Origin: Bacteroidaceae bacterium
GTDB taxonomy: Bacteria > Bacteroidota > Bacteroidia > Bacteroidales > Bacteroidaceae
NCBI GenBank assembly: GCA_017521285.1
Contig: JAFXDG010000115.1
Span: 1-45,168 of the forward strand
Length of the DNA: 45,168 nucleotides
Direction: 5' to 3'
The translations under genes were made by a program, and so were the position numbers. The notes under the pieces are model-generated. The model was given only the letters and a program-made list of their open reading frames with translations. It was not told the origin of the DNA and did not search any database. Shown one piece after another: positions 14,741-22,118 of this stretch. Within the stretch, counting starts at the first letter, position 1. Every line of letters starts with the position of its first letter.

Positions 14741-16627
14741 ATGAACGATATGAAAACAATGAATATCAAGAGTACAGATTACAGAGTACAGATTACAGAG
14801 AGTGGCTCTGTGCCCGGGTCTGTGCTCGCCGCCATCCGCAAGGCATCTGTACTCTGTACGCTGTGCTCTGTACTCTTGATTTCGTCGTGCACCCACGACG
14901 AAATCACTCCGCCCGTGAACACGACCAACGATGCGCTGGCACTCCTGCCGGGCGACACACGCGTGGGCATCAGTGCCGAGATTACAGATAACAGAGAACA
15001 GAGTACAGAGACGCGCGCCGAGGGCGACGAGTCGGCCACCACTTACTACGCATGGAACGAGCTGCACGAAACGAGCAACTTGGACTTCGTGCAGATGCTG
15101 CTGCCGGGCGGTGCGGACGGAAAGATGAATATCGCCAAGGCGAACTATGGCGGCAACCTCTCGGGGCTGAACGATGCCTTCGGACTGATGTTGAAGGACT
15201 TCAACCTCGTGCCCGACGGCACACGCCAGGTAAGTCGCTGGGCTGTCATGGAAGATGCGTTCATTAATAGCAACAACGTTGACCACTTGAAGGGCGCGGC
15301 ACGCCTCACGCTCAATGCCGAGACGCAGCAGCCCGAGCTGAACTTCACACTGATGCACTCGGGTGCCAAGCTCACCGTAAAGGTGGTGGATGCTGACGGC
15401 AACCCCATGCCCACCACAGGCATGACCGTGAAGGCTACCATGCAGGGTAATTCTTATAGCCTTATCTATGCCGAGCCTGCCACCCCCAGTGGATATTACA
15501 AGCACTTGATGTCCTATCTGCAAGGCATCACCTCGCTGGAGGCTGACGAGGCTGTGGATGCCGACAAAATCGTATGGGGGCTGGAAAAAGGCTCTATAAC
15601 GGAAGAGGTGGAGCTGAAGCCCCTTGTGGATGCCAGCGGTACTGCTGTAGCGGATAATACCTACAGCAATGTGGTGAGCGCGGTGGTGTATGCCACGCCT
15701 ACACACACCTCAGTAAAAGAGGATGGCGACAACATGAATTACTACACCCCCATCGAGGGCGGCCCGCAGTTCACCGATGCCGACAAGCTCACCATCAAGG
15801 TGCTTAAGGACCCCGACGGCGACGGCCCGCAGACCACGGGCACCTACTCGCTGAAGCTCTCCGAGGTGAAGCTCTCCGACACCGAGTACCTCACCGCACT
15901 GGAGCCGGGCAAGCACTACACCCTCACCGTCACCCTGCGCCACAACACCCTCGTTGCCGCCACCGCCACCATCGCCGCGTGGAGCACAACCAGTGCCAAC
16001 GCCAATATAGGGGGCGACGGGGCGAAGATTTACTCTTACGATGCCACGACCAAAACCTATACCATATTTGAAGAAGATGGCTTAGAGGCTGCTTTGGCGG
16101 ACAGGGCGAAGAACGACCCCGATGCCACTTCTACCGTGGTGATGAACGGCGTGACCATTGTCCCCAGCGGAACTTCTTTGAGCGGAATTCCTTTGAAGAT
16201 GGAAGACGGTAAACTCAAGATTGTTAACGTACCCGATTACATTTATGGTGATCACCTCCCCGCCATCATAGCAAATGGCAGCCTTTGCGTCAAGGTTGAC
16301 GGAACGTGCGGAGGAAAAACCTCTGGTATAAGAGATGAAGACATAAATAAAATGAAAAGCCCCATCCAATCCGCCATCGCTAAAGGTGTGACGGGCGTGT
16401 ATGTCACGGGTACGTATCTGACGAAGGTTGAAAAAGGAGTGTCAGGCTATAATATTGAAGGACCCCAAACCGTGTTAGGCATGGCTATCAGAGAGCAGAA
16501 TGTTGACGCTGGCACTATCAATGTCTTTCTGCCCGAAGTTGAGACTATACCGGATGGAGCCTTCAACTGGTGCTCTGTCATCATCATCCAGGAGAACATC
16601 GTCACCATACCAAGTACTAACCAATAA
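14741..16627 (+). CDS. Fimbrillin lipoprotein with a truncated BspA repeat tail
   Basis: The 628-aa lipoprotein has its lipobox at LLISSC (Cys50) followed by THDE, and a TRA site at Arg92. The body carries fimbrillin-like strands (LNFTLMHSGAKLTVKVVD) and the linker shared with the other BspA-like paralogues (KIYSYDATTKTY; VYVTGTYL; VLGMAIRE). It then enters the repeat region with FLPEVETIPDGAFNWC, but the array stops after about one unit. The last residues (PSTNQ) are read from the intergenic sequence that also precedes its own start. It therefore looks like a paralogue whose LRR array was deleted by recombination. The leader (10-48) is encoded by an inverted repeat, and a fragment of that repeat encodes residues 81-90. 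Confidence 0.8.
   Translation: MNDMKTMNIKSTDYRVQITESGSVPGSVLAAIRKASVLCTLCSVLLISSCTHDEITPPVNTTNDALALLPGDTRVGISAEITDNREQSTETRAEGDESATTYYAWNELHETSNLDFVQMLLPGGADGKMNIAKANYGGNLSGLNDAFGLMLKDFNLVPDGTRQVSRWAVMEDAFINSNNVDHLKGAARLTLNAETQQPELNFTLMHSGAKLTVKVVDADGNPMPTTGMTVKATMQGNSYSLIYAEPATPSGYYKHLMSYLQGITSLEADEAVDADKIVWGLEKGSITEEVELKPLVDASGTAVADNTYSNVVSAVVYATPTHTSVKEDGDNMNYYTPIEGGPQFTDADKLTIKVLKDPDGDGPQTTGTYSLKLSEVKLSDTEYLTALEPGKHYTLTVTLRHNTLVAATATIAAWSTTSANANIGGDGAKIYSYDATTKTYTIFEEDGLEAALADRAKNDPDATSTVVMNGVTIVPSGTSLSGIPLKMEDGKLKIVNVPDYIYGDHLPAIIANGSLCVKVDGTCGGKTSGIRDEDINKMKSPIQSAIAKGVTGVYVTGTYLTKVEKGVSGYNIEGPQTVLGMAIREQNVDAGTINVFLPEVETIPDGAFNWCSVIIIQENIVTIPSTNQ
14765..14880. repeat. Inverted GAGTACAGATTACAGAG repeat encoding a signal peptide
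   Basis: The left arm (14765-14800, repeated AGTACAGATTACAG) and the right arm (14847-14880, CTGTACTCTGT..CTGTACTCTTGAT) are inverted copies within the leader coding sequence. The left arm encodes IKSTDYRVQITE and the right arm encodes the hydrophobic SVLCTLCSVLLI. The copy at 16656-16771 is nearly identical. Confidence 0.8.
14878..14905. repeat. Perfect 12-bp hairpin across the lipobox
   Basis: GATTTCGTCGTG (14878-14889) and CACGACGAAATC (14894-14905) are perfect inverted complements with a CACC loop. They encode the end of the lipobox and the acidic export signal (ISSC-THDEI). The identical hairpin occurs at 16769-16796. Confidence 0.85.
14981..15010 (+). repeat. Fragment of the ACAGAG repeat inside a coding sequence
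   Basis: ATTACAGATAACAGAG and ACAGAGTACAGAG units are read in frame as ITDNREQSTE, immediately before the TRA tripeptide of the gene at 14741. It is the same family as the leader repeat but outside it. Confidence 0.7.
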
Positions 16628-16796
16628 AATCATGAACGATATGAAAACAATGAATATCAAGAGTACAGATTACAGAGTACAGATTACAGAGAGTGGCTCT
16701 GTGCCCGGGTCTGTGCTCACCGCCATCCGCAAGGCATCTGTACTCTGTACGCTGTGCTCTGTACTCTTGATTTCGTCGTGCACCCACGACGAAATC
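16612..16796 (+). repeat. 185-bp leader duplication, copy 2
   Basis: This is the second copy of the block at 14721-14905, including the last codons and stop of the preceding gene, the start codon at 16632, the inverted-repeat leader (16656-16771) and the lipobox hairpin (16769-16796). I count two mismatches over 185 bp. Confidence 0.9.
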
Positions 16797-18692
16797 ATCC
16801 CACCCACTCCCCTCGCGCCGCAAGGCACGAAGACCGTCACCGTGGACTTCCAGCTGCCCGAGGGCAAACCGGGGTTTGGGGAAGTAGAGACCCGTGCTAC
16901 TACTACCGACGCCTCTTGGGCCGACGGCGACGAGCTGCTGATGAAAATCATAGTCAAAGGCTTCGATGACACGGATAGCTATGCCGTGTACGAAAGCTAC
17001 ATGATGCTGGCCTACGACGATTCCGACGACGATTCCGACGGCTATTGGAACATGTTGGAGGACAAGAGCACCACAGTGCTGGAGGTGGCATCCTCCTTCG
17101 TCGCCAATCCCGACTACGTGATGCTGGCGCAGACCACGGACATCGACCTCACCCAGCCCCTCAGCATCAAGGTGCCCGAGGACATGTCGCTGGACATGAC
17201 GATAGTCTCTGTGACCTACGCCCCCGATCTGGAGTGGGACATCACCCCCGATGCCAATGGAGCAGTGACGGACATCAAACGCAAGCTGAAGGCCACTGCC
17301 ACCACCACAGCACCCGAGTGTTGGGAGGTCAGCAGTGGTGAATGGAGCACCAACCAGGCCCGCCTGCGCGTGAATACTGGCGCGGCTGGCGACGTGGTGA
17401 CGATCACCTCAGAGAACTTCTATCCGAATAGTATAGAAGAGTCTGCCGACGGCATCTACACCGCCACCACCGACGCCGACGGCAACGCCTACTTCTACGG
17501 CGAAGCAGGCTCTTACGACGATAGCGATAGAATAACAGCCACCACCAGCGGCTTCAACCTCTCGCTCACGGCCGTAACGGTGGGCGAGGGCAACGCAGCG
17601 TTCACCTACCACATCGCACCCGTCACCCTGCTCGAGGCTTCCACCCTCGTGCCCGTGCAGCTCGTGGGGGGCATGAGCTACTGCCTCGATGCTACCGAGA
17701 AGCGCACGGCGGTGCCGAACACCATTGCGAAGATTGACGGAGCGTCCACCGACCTCGCCACCGTGAAGACTAATATAGAACAACTGCTCGCCGCTGGAAA
17801 GACCACCCTCGTGGTGACGGGCAAGGCGCTGGCGCCGTATAGCAATGAAAACAGCGAAAAAGAAGCCAAGACCGTGGTGGGCGAGGCCATCCGCCAGCTG
17901 GAGACGAGCACTACCTTTTCCATCGTGCTGCCCGATGCCACATCGATTGGGGAAAAAGCCTTCAACGGCTGCACCGCCCTCACGATCGTGTCGCTGCCCG
18001 CGGCCGAAACGATAGGGGACTATGCCTTCTACGCCTGCACCGCCCTCACGATCGTGTCGCTGCCCGCGGCCACCACGATAGGGTACAGTGCCTTCAACGG
18101 CTGCGACGCCCTCACGAGCGTGTCGCTGCCCGCGGCCACCACGATAGGGGACAGTGCCTTCAACGGCTGCGACGCCCTCACGAGCGTGTCGCTGCCCGCG
18201 GCCACCACGATAGGGGAACAAGCCTTCGACGATTGCGCCCTCACGAGCGTGTCGCTGCCCGTGGCCATCACGATAGGGGACTATGCCTTCCAATACTGCA
18301 CCGCCCTCCAGAGCGTGTCGCTGCCCGCGGCCACAACGATAGGGAACAGTGCCTTCTCCCGCTGCACCGCCCTCACGAGCGTGTCGCTGCCCGTGGCCAT
18401 CACGATAGGGGAAAGTGCTTTCTTCGGCTGCGACGCCCTCAAGAGCCTGTCGCTGCCCGCGGCCACATCGATAGGGAACTATGCCTTCCAGCAGTGCACC
18501 GACCTCACGAGCCTCACTTTCGGATCGGTGATAGAGAGTGTGGGCTATTTAGCATTCAGCTCAGTGAATGAGAACAAATGGACCCTCAACTGCGACCTCA
18601 CCCTCGCCGCAGGGCAAATGGTTATGGAAGGAGAGAACATGACGTGGGCAGACATGATCTGGAAGAGCATCACGCTGGTCGACAGTAACTGA
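16632..18692 (+). CDS. Fimbrillin-BspA leucine-rich repeat lipoprotein with the longest array
   Basis: The start is at 16632 (MNDMKTMN), 4 nt after the previous stop, because the leader then matches the paralogue at 14741; the frame remains open further upstream without meaning. The lipobox is LLISSC (Cys50) with THDE after it and a TRA site at Arg88. An N-terminal fimbrillin-like part of about 310 residues leads into the shared linker (IDGASTDLATVK; TLVVTGKAL; VVGEAIRQ). About ten 22-aa BspA-type repeats follow (about 436-643), then a tail ending WKSITL. The total is 686 aa. It is expected at the cell surface as an adhesin or fimbrial tip-like protein, by analogy with BspA. Confidence 0.84.
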   Translation: MNDMKTMNIKSTDYRVQITESGSVPGSVLTAIRKASVLCTLCSVLLISSCTHDEIIPPTPLAPQGTKTVTVDFQLPEGKPGFGEVETRATTTDASWADGDELLMKIIVKGFDDTDSYAVYESYMMLAYDDSDDDSDGYWNMLEDKSTTVLEVASSFVANPDYVMLAQTTDIDLTQPLSIKVPEDMSLDMTIVSVTYAPDLEWDITPDANGAVTDIKRKLKATATTTAPECWEVSSGEWSTNQARLRVNTGAAGDVVTITSENFYPNSIEESADGIYTATTDADGNAYFYGEAGSYDDSDRITATTSGFNLSLTAVTVGEGNAAFTYHIAPVTLLEASTLVPVQLVGGMSYCLDATEKRTAVPNTIAKIDGASTDLATVKTNIEQLLAAGKTTLVVTGKALAPYSNENSEKEAKTVVGEAIRQLETSTTFSIVLPDATSIGEKAFNGCTALTIVSLPAAETIGDYAFYACTALTIVSLPAATTIGYSAFNGCDALTSVSLPAATTIGDSAFNGCDALTSVSLPAATTIGEQAFDDCALTSVSLPVAITIGDYAFQYCTALQSVSLPAATTIGNSAFSRCTALTSVSLPVAITIGESAFFGCDALKSLSLPAATSIGNYAFQQCTDLTSLTFGSVIESVGYLAFSSVNENKWTLNCDLTLAAGQMVMEGENMTWADMIWKSITLVDSN
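17940..18560 (+). repeat. BspA-like LRR array, about ten 66-bp units
   Basis: Consecutive units begin IGEKAF, IGDYAF, IGYSAF, IGDSAF, IGEQAF, IGDYAF, IGNSAF, IGESAF and IGNYAF, with a degenerate last unit VGYLAF. Units three and four are almost identical at the DNA level. The fifth is one codon short (FDDCALTSV). Confidence 0.88.
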
Positions 18693-18693
18693 A

Positions 18694-18827
18694 ACTCCTC
18701 CCCTAAGTTAGGGGAGGTCCCAAAGGGGGAGGGGTCTGTGAGAACAGCTACGATAACCGCCGTTGACAGACCCCGTTGACAGACCCCCTCCTCCTTCGGG
18801 TACTCCCCCTAACTTAGGGGGAGAGTT
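18694..18827. repeat. Inverted pair of CTCCTCCCCTAAGTTAGGGG elements
   Basis: The forward copy (18694-18737: palindrome CCCCTAAGTTAGGGG, then GGGGGAGGGGTCT) and an inverted copy (18781-18827: AGACCCCCTCC, then CCCCCTAACTTAGGGGG) face each other within the 261-bp gap of the lipoprotein cluster. Two GTTGACAGACCCC units lie between. The region can fold as nested hairpins and may attenuate transcription between the genes at 16632 and 18954. The remaining gap to 18953 shows nothing recognisable. Confidence 0.8.
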
Positions 18828-18953
18828 AAGGAGAACCTAACATAGGGGAGCAATCCCGAGAAACAAAAAAACGCATTAACTGACAAAAAGCAACCAAATG
18901 ACAGGGAGAATAACTCAGAGACCTTAGAAATCTCCCAAATCAAAAAAACGATA

Positions 18954-20036
18954 ATGACAATGAAAAAGAAGAATATAATGAACAACGAATCCGCCAAGGG
19001 CAGGCACATCGGTCTGCCCCTACGGTGGATGACTATGATGATGGCCGCCCTCGCCTTCACCGCCTGCTCCAACGACGACGACACCCTCACCGCCGAGCAG
19101 GAAATCACCCTCACCACCCCCGTCATCCAGCTCAGCGGCGTGCAGGCAAGCACCCGTGCGGTGCAGGACATGGCCGACGTGGCGAGCGGAGCTCTCGTCA
19201 GCCTTTACCTGCACGACAGCGAGGCGAGGGAGTACAATCAGAATCGCGCGGGCAATTATGTGCTCAACGACCCCAACAGCTGGAGGGTCAACGAGTCTGT
19301 CACCGTCACCGGTGGCGAGGGACACTACCGCGCCGGTGTCTTTGCCAACATCAGCTTGAATGCCACTGCTGACATGTCCGAAATCCGCGATGCCGTCTAT
19401 GCCTACCGCGGCAGCGTGAACGTCAAGGCCGACGGCACCTTCACCCCCGACGGCACACTGCAGCCCCACTCCGCCGCCGTGCTCCTCAATCTGAAGGATG
19501 CAGATGGCAATGCCATCTACCCGGATGGAACCGATGCCACCAGCGGCAAGGAGAATTGGAATGTGTACCTCATCAAGCCCGTAGGGCTCGCCCATATGAA
19601 TGGCTTCGTCCCGACAGATGCCGACGGCCAGTACTTCCCCAACGGCACCGCCGACCCCGTGCCCAATGCCAACACGTGGCCGGCCTATTATCTGAGCACT
19701 GCTAATGGCAACTACACCCCCGGCACCTATCCCGCCACATGGGAGAACAACGTGCTCGTGACCTCGGCCGTCCCAGGCAGCGCCTGGCCCCTCTTCGAAG
19801 TCACCTACTGCAAGGACGGCTTCAAATTGAGCGACGACACATCTGACTACGTGCCCCTCGGCACCGCCACCACCTGGACGGTCAGATACCCCCGCGAGCA
19901 GCAGCTCACCCTCGAGGCCGGCAAGCTCTACACCTTCACCGCCGCCCTGGGTGCCGACGCATATATCTCCATCAAGGCCAGTGACGTGAGCATCAGCGAC
20001 TGGATCGAAGGCGAGACCATCAATGTAGGACGTTAA
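18954..20036 (+). CDS. Fimbrillin-family lipoprotein with a REP half in its leader
   Basis: The 360-aa lipoprotein has Cys38 (ALAFTAC) followed by SNDDD, a clear acidic surface-export signal, and a TRA site at Arg68. The body has fimbrillin-like features: the acid-rich N-terminal strand EQEITLTTPVIQL, Y-rich loops, and a terminal strand DVSISDWIEGETI. Residues 15-24 (KGRHIGLPLR) are encoded by a REP half, inserted between the MKKK start and the MMMAALAFTAC end that the next gene also has. Without the insert the leader would match that paralogue. An ATG downstream of the REP would leave too short and uncharged a signal. It lies 12 nt upstream of the next gene. Confidence 0.8.
   Translation: MTMKKKNIMNNESAKGRHIGLPLRWMTMMMAALAFTACSNDDDTLTAEQEITLTTPVIQLSGVQASTRAVQDMADVASGALVSLYLHDSEAREYNQNRAGNYVLNDPNSWRVNESVTVTGGEGHYRAGVFANISLNATADMSEIRDAVYAYRGSVNVKADGTFTPDGTLQPHSAAVLLNLKDADGNAIYPDGTDATSGKENWNVYLIKPVGLAHMNGFVPTDADGQYFPNGTADPVPNANTWPAYYLSTANGNYTPGTYPATWENNVLVTSAVPGSAWPLFEVTYCKDGFKLSDDTSDYVPLGTATTWTVRYPREQQLTLEAGKLYTFTAALGADAYISIKASDVSISDWIEGETINVGR
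18998..19023 (-). repeat. REP half inside the leader of the lipoprotein at 18954
   Basis: This is a minus-orientation REP with arms GGGCAGGC/GTCTGCCC and the flanking GGTGGATGA also seen after the REP at 12838-12863. It is read in frame as GRHIGLPLR, the same peptide as in the gene at 12755. Confidence 0.85.
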
Positions 20037-20048
20037 ACCATATATAAG

Positions 20049-22070
20049 ATGAACGATATGAAAAAGAAGATAATGACCATGGCGATGATGGCCCTCGCCT
20101 TCACCGCCTGTACCAAAGAAGACCTCATGCCACCCACCCAAGGCGATGCCGGTACGCTCCACATCACCAGCGTCACCATCGACGGACAGCAGGTGGCACG
20201 CACACGCATGGTGGCCGACGACGGAGAGTACATCATGAGCGAGTTGCCCTACAATCAGTCCTTCAACGGGTTCGCAGCGGGGGACTGGCTGAAGCTGGAT
20301 ATCTATAACTTATACGCTGAAGATACTTACAACAGTGATTTCAAAGCCACCTATGGTAACGAAGGCTGGTCGATAGGCGGTCATCTGCGGCCTATAAAGG
20401 GCATGACGTGGGCAGATGTCGGCCTCAAAGCCGGAATTAGCGTTGACCGAATAATGGGAGGAACTGAAAAGTACTCTACTCATGCCGATAACATGGGCGT
20501 AGTGCAGGGCGACATCGACGAGAGCAACTCCTACATCTATGGCGACTGGCTCACTGCCGAAACAAACAATGGCACCATCACCATCGACACCGACGTGAAG
20601 AGCCCCACCCTGGGCGCCGTCACCATTCGGCTGAAGCACGCCTATGCGCTGCTGCGCCTGCCCCAGTCGGCAGCCAACGTAACCCCCGGCACCTACATCG
20701 TGAATGGCACGGCACACAACGTCACCGGCCTCGGCACCCTGTGGGCAGTGCTGAACATGAGCAGCACGAGCGAGGGTGAAGATGAAACAGCGACCACCAC
20801 ATCCACCACCATCTACTGCCCCCTCACCAAGGTAACGATAGGCGAAGCTGACTTCCTGCAAGCCATCGTCCCCGCCGACAATGAGGGCGACTACACCCTC
20901 ACCGGCTTCAAGGCCGTGATGTTGACAGAGGAGAGTGGAGCGAGCGGCGAGGAGACAACTCAGAACTCAGAACTCACAACTCAGAACTCTCTCACCCTTG
21001 ACTTGCCCTTCAAGGTAGGCACTGAGAACTCCTCCCCTGAGTCAGAGGAGGTGCCGCAGGCGGAGGGGTATGCCCTCCAGCCCAACCATCAGTATCCGTT
21101 GACGCTGAATATCGCCCCCCACACAGCCAGTGTCACCCTCTCCAGCCCACAGGGCAAGCCCGGCTGGGGCACCGATGAAGATGAAGAGGAGCTGAGCAAC
21201 GAGATGAACGAGATAGTCGTGATTGACGGAACTGACACCGATGTAGCCACCGTAAAGGCCCAGATAGAAACCGCCCTCGCTGCAGGGAAGAGCACCATCT
21301 ACGTGACGGGCGAGATGCTGGAAGCGTACAGCAACGGTACTGCCAAGTCCGTAGTGGGCGAAGCCATCTGTCTGCTGGCGGAGGGAACCACTGTTTCCCT
21401 CCTGCTGCCCGAGGCTACAATGATTGGGGAGAAAGCCTTCTACAGCTGCACCGCCCTCAAGAGCGTGTCGGCTCCCAAGGCCACAATGATAAGGAGGGAG
21501 GCCTTCCACAGCTGCACCGCCCTCACGAGCGTGGAGCTGCCCGCGGCCACATCGATAGGGGAACTTGCCTTCCAAGACTGCAGCGTCCTCACGAGCGTAT
21601 CGGCTCCCAAGGCCACATCGATAGGGGAAAGTGCCTTCAGAAACTGCAGCGCCCTCGAGAGCGTGTCGCTGCCCGCGGCCACATCGATAGGGGATGCTGC
21701 CTTCAGCCGCTGCGGCGCCCTCGAGAGCGTGTCGGCTCCCAAGGCATTAACTATAGGGGATAGTGCCTTCGATTACTGCAACTCCCTCACCAGCGTGTCG
21801 CTGCCCGAGGCCACATCGATAGGGATGTATGCCTTCTACAACTGCACCGCCCTCACGAGCCTCACCTTCGGCTCGGTGATTACGAGCGTGGGCAACAATG
21901 CATTCCTAAAATTCCCCACCGAGAACTGCGCCCTCACCCTCAACAGCGGCCAGCAGAACAGCACGGTTCCCGTAAGTACGGACGAGGACGGAAATCCGAC
22001 CTGGGCAGGCTATACCTGGGCGAGCATCAGCTATGTGGACGACGATGGCAATGCCGTGGAGGGTAACTAA
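20049..22070 (+). CDS. Fimbrillin-BspA leucine-rich repeat lipoprotein
   Basis: The 673-aa lipoprotein has a short normal leader (MNDMKKKIMTMAMMALAFTA, Cys21) followed by TKED. Instead of TRA it has RTRM near Arg53. The fimbrillin-like part runs to about 375 and has the strand RLKHAYALLRL. The shared linker follows (IDGTDTDVATVK; TIYVTGEML; VVGEAICL), then about eight BspA-type repeats (455-617) and a tail ending YTWASISYVDDD. Two intergenic-type repeats are read in frame within the fimbrillin part, at about residues 303-314 (TTQNSELTTQNS) and 327-341 (NSSPESEEVPQAEGY). It is the last gene of the cluster; the REP/RAYT region follows at once. Confidence 0.84.
   Translation: MNDMKKKIMTMAMMALAFTACTKEDLMPPTQGDAGTLHITSVTIDGQQVARTRMVADDGEYIMSELPYNQSFNGFAAGDWLKLDIYNLYAEDTYNSDFKATYGNEGWSIGGHLRPIKGMTWADVGLKAGISVDRIMGGTEKYSTHADNMGVVQGDIDESNSYIYGDWLTAETNNGTITIDTDVKSPTLGAVTIRLKHAYALLRLPQSAANVTPGTYIVNGTAHNVTGLGTLWAVLNMSSTSEGEDETATTTSTTIYCPLTKVTIGEADFLQAIVPADNEGDYTLTGFKAVMLTEESGASGEETTQNSELTTQNSLTLDLPFKVGTENSSPESEEVPQAEGYALQPNHQYPLTLNIAPHTASVTLSSPQGKPGWGTDEDEEELSNEMNEIVVIDGTDTDVATVKAQIETALAAGKSTIYVTGEMLEAYSNGTAKSVVGEAICLLAEGTTVSLLLPEATMIGEKAFYSCTALKSVSAPKATMIRREAFHSCTALTSVELPAATSIGELAFQDCSVLTSVSAPKATSIGESAFRNCSALESVSLPAATSIGDAAFSRCGALESVSAPKALTIGDSAFDYCNSLTSVSLPEATSIGMYAFYNCTALTSLTFGSVITSVGNNAFLKFPTENCALTLNSGQQNSTVPVSTDEDGNPTWAGYTWASISYVDDDGNAVEGN
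20955..20990 (+). repeat. AACTCAGAACTCA tandem inside a coding sequence
   Basis: ACAACTCAGAACTCAGAACTC units are read in frame as TTQNSELTTQNS. It resembles the loose, short-unit intergenic repeats elsewhere in the window but occurs in the gene at 20049. Confidence 0.65.
21028..21071 (+). repeat. CTCCTCCCC-type element inside a coding sequence
   Basis: This aligns without gaps to the intergenic element at 18694-18737 over 44 bp with about eight mismatches, and is read in frame as NSSPESEEVPQAEGY. The mismatches spoil the internal palindrome (CCCCTGAGTCAGAGG), so it is older or selected as protein. Confidence 0.75.
21415..21905 (+). repeat. BspA-like LRR array, about eight 66-bp units
   Basis: Units start IGEKAF, IRREAF, IGELAF, IGESAF, IGDAAF, IGDSAF and IGMYAF, with a terminal VGNNAF. 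Two versions of the second strand alternate, V-S-L-P and V-S-A-P-K, more regularly than in the array at 17940. Confidence 0.87.
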
Positions 22071-22118
22071 AGCCGATTACAAATCCATCGTAACTTTGCG
22101 GTTTCATCCATGCCCGCC

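Larger units (their letters stand above)
14721..14905 (+). repeat. 185-bp leader duplication, copy 1
   Basis: From AAGTACTAAC before the start codon through the CACGACGAAATC arm after the lipobox, this block matches 16612-16796 with only two base differences that I can find (14731 g/c and one g/a in the signal-peptide region). Both flanks diverge abruptly. Confidence 0.9.

Noticed and set aside
16500-16631. Upstream extension of the lipoprotein at 16632
   Set aside because: It overlaps the previous gene in another frame, and the leader matching the paralogue begins at 16632.
17409-18293. Minus-strand repetitive frame opposite the LRR array
   Set aside because: It is simply the reverse reading of the 66-bp LRR units (repeated PYRGGRGQRHAREG); similar shadows lie opposite the arrays at 14168 and 21415.
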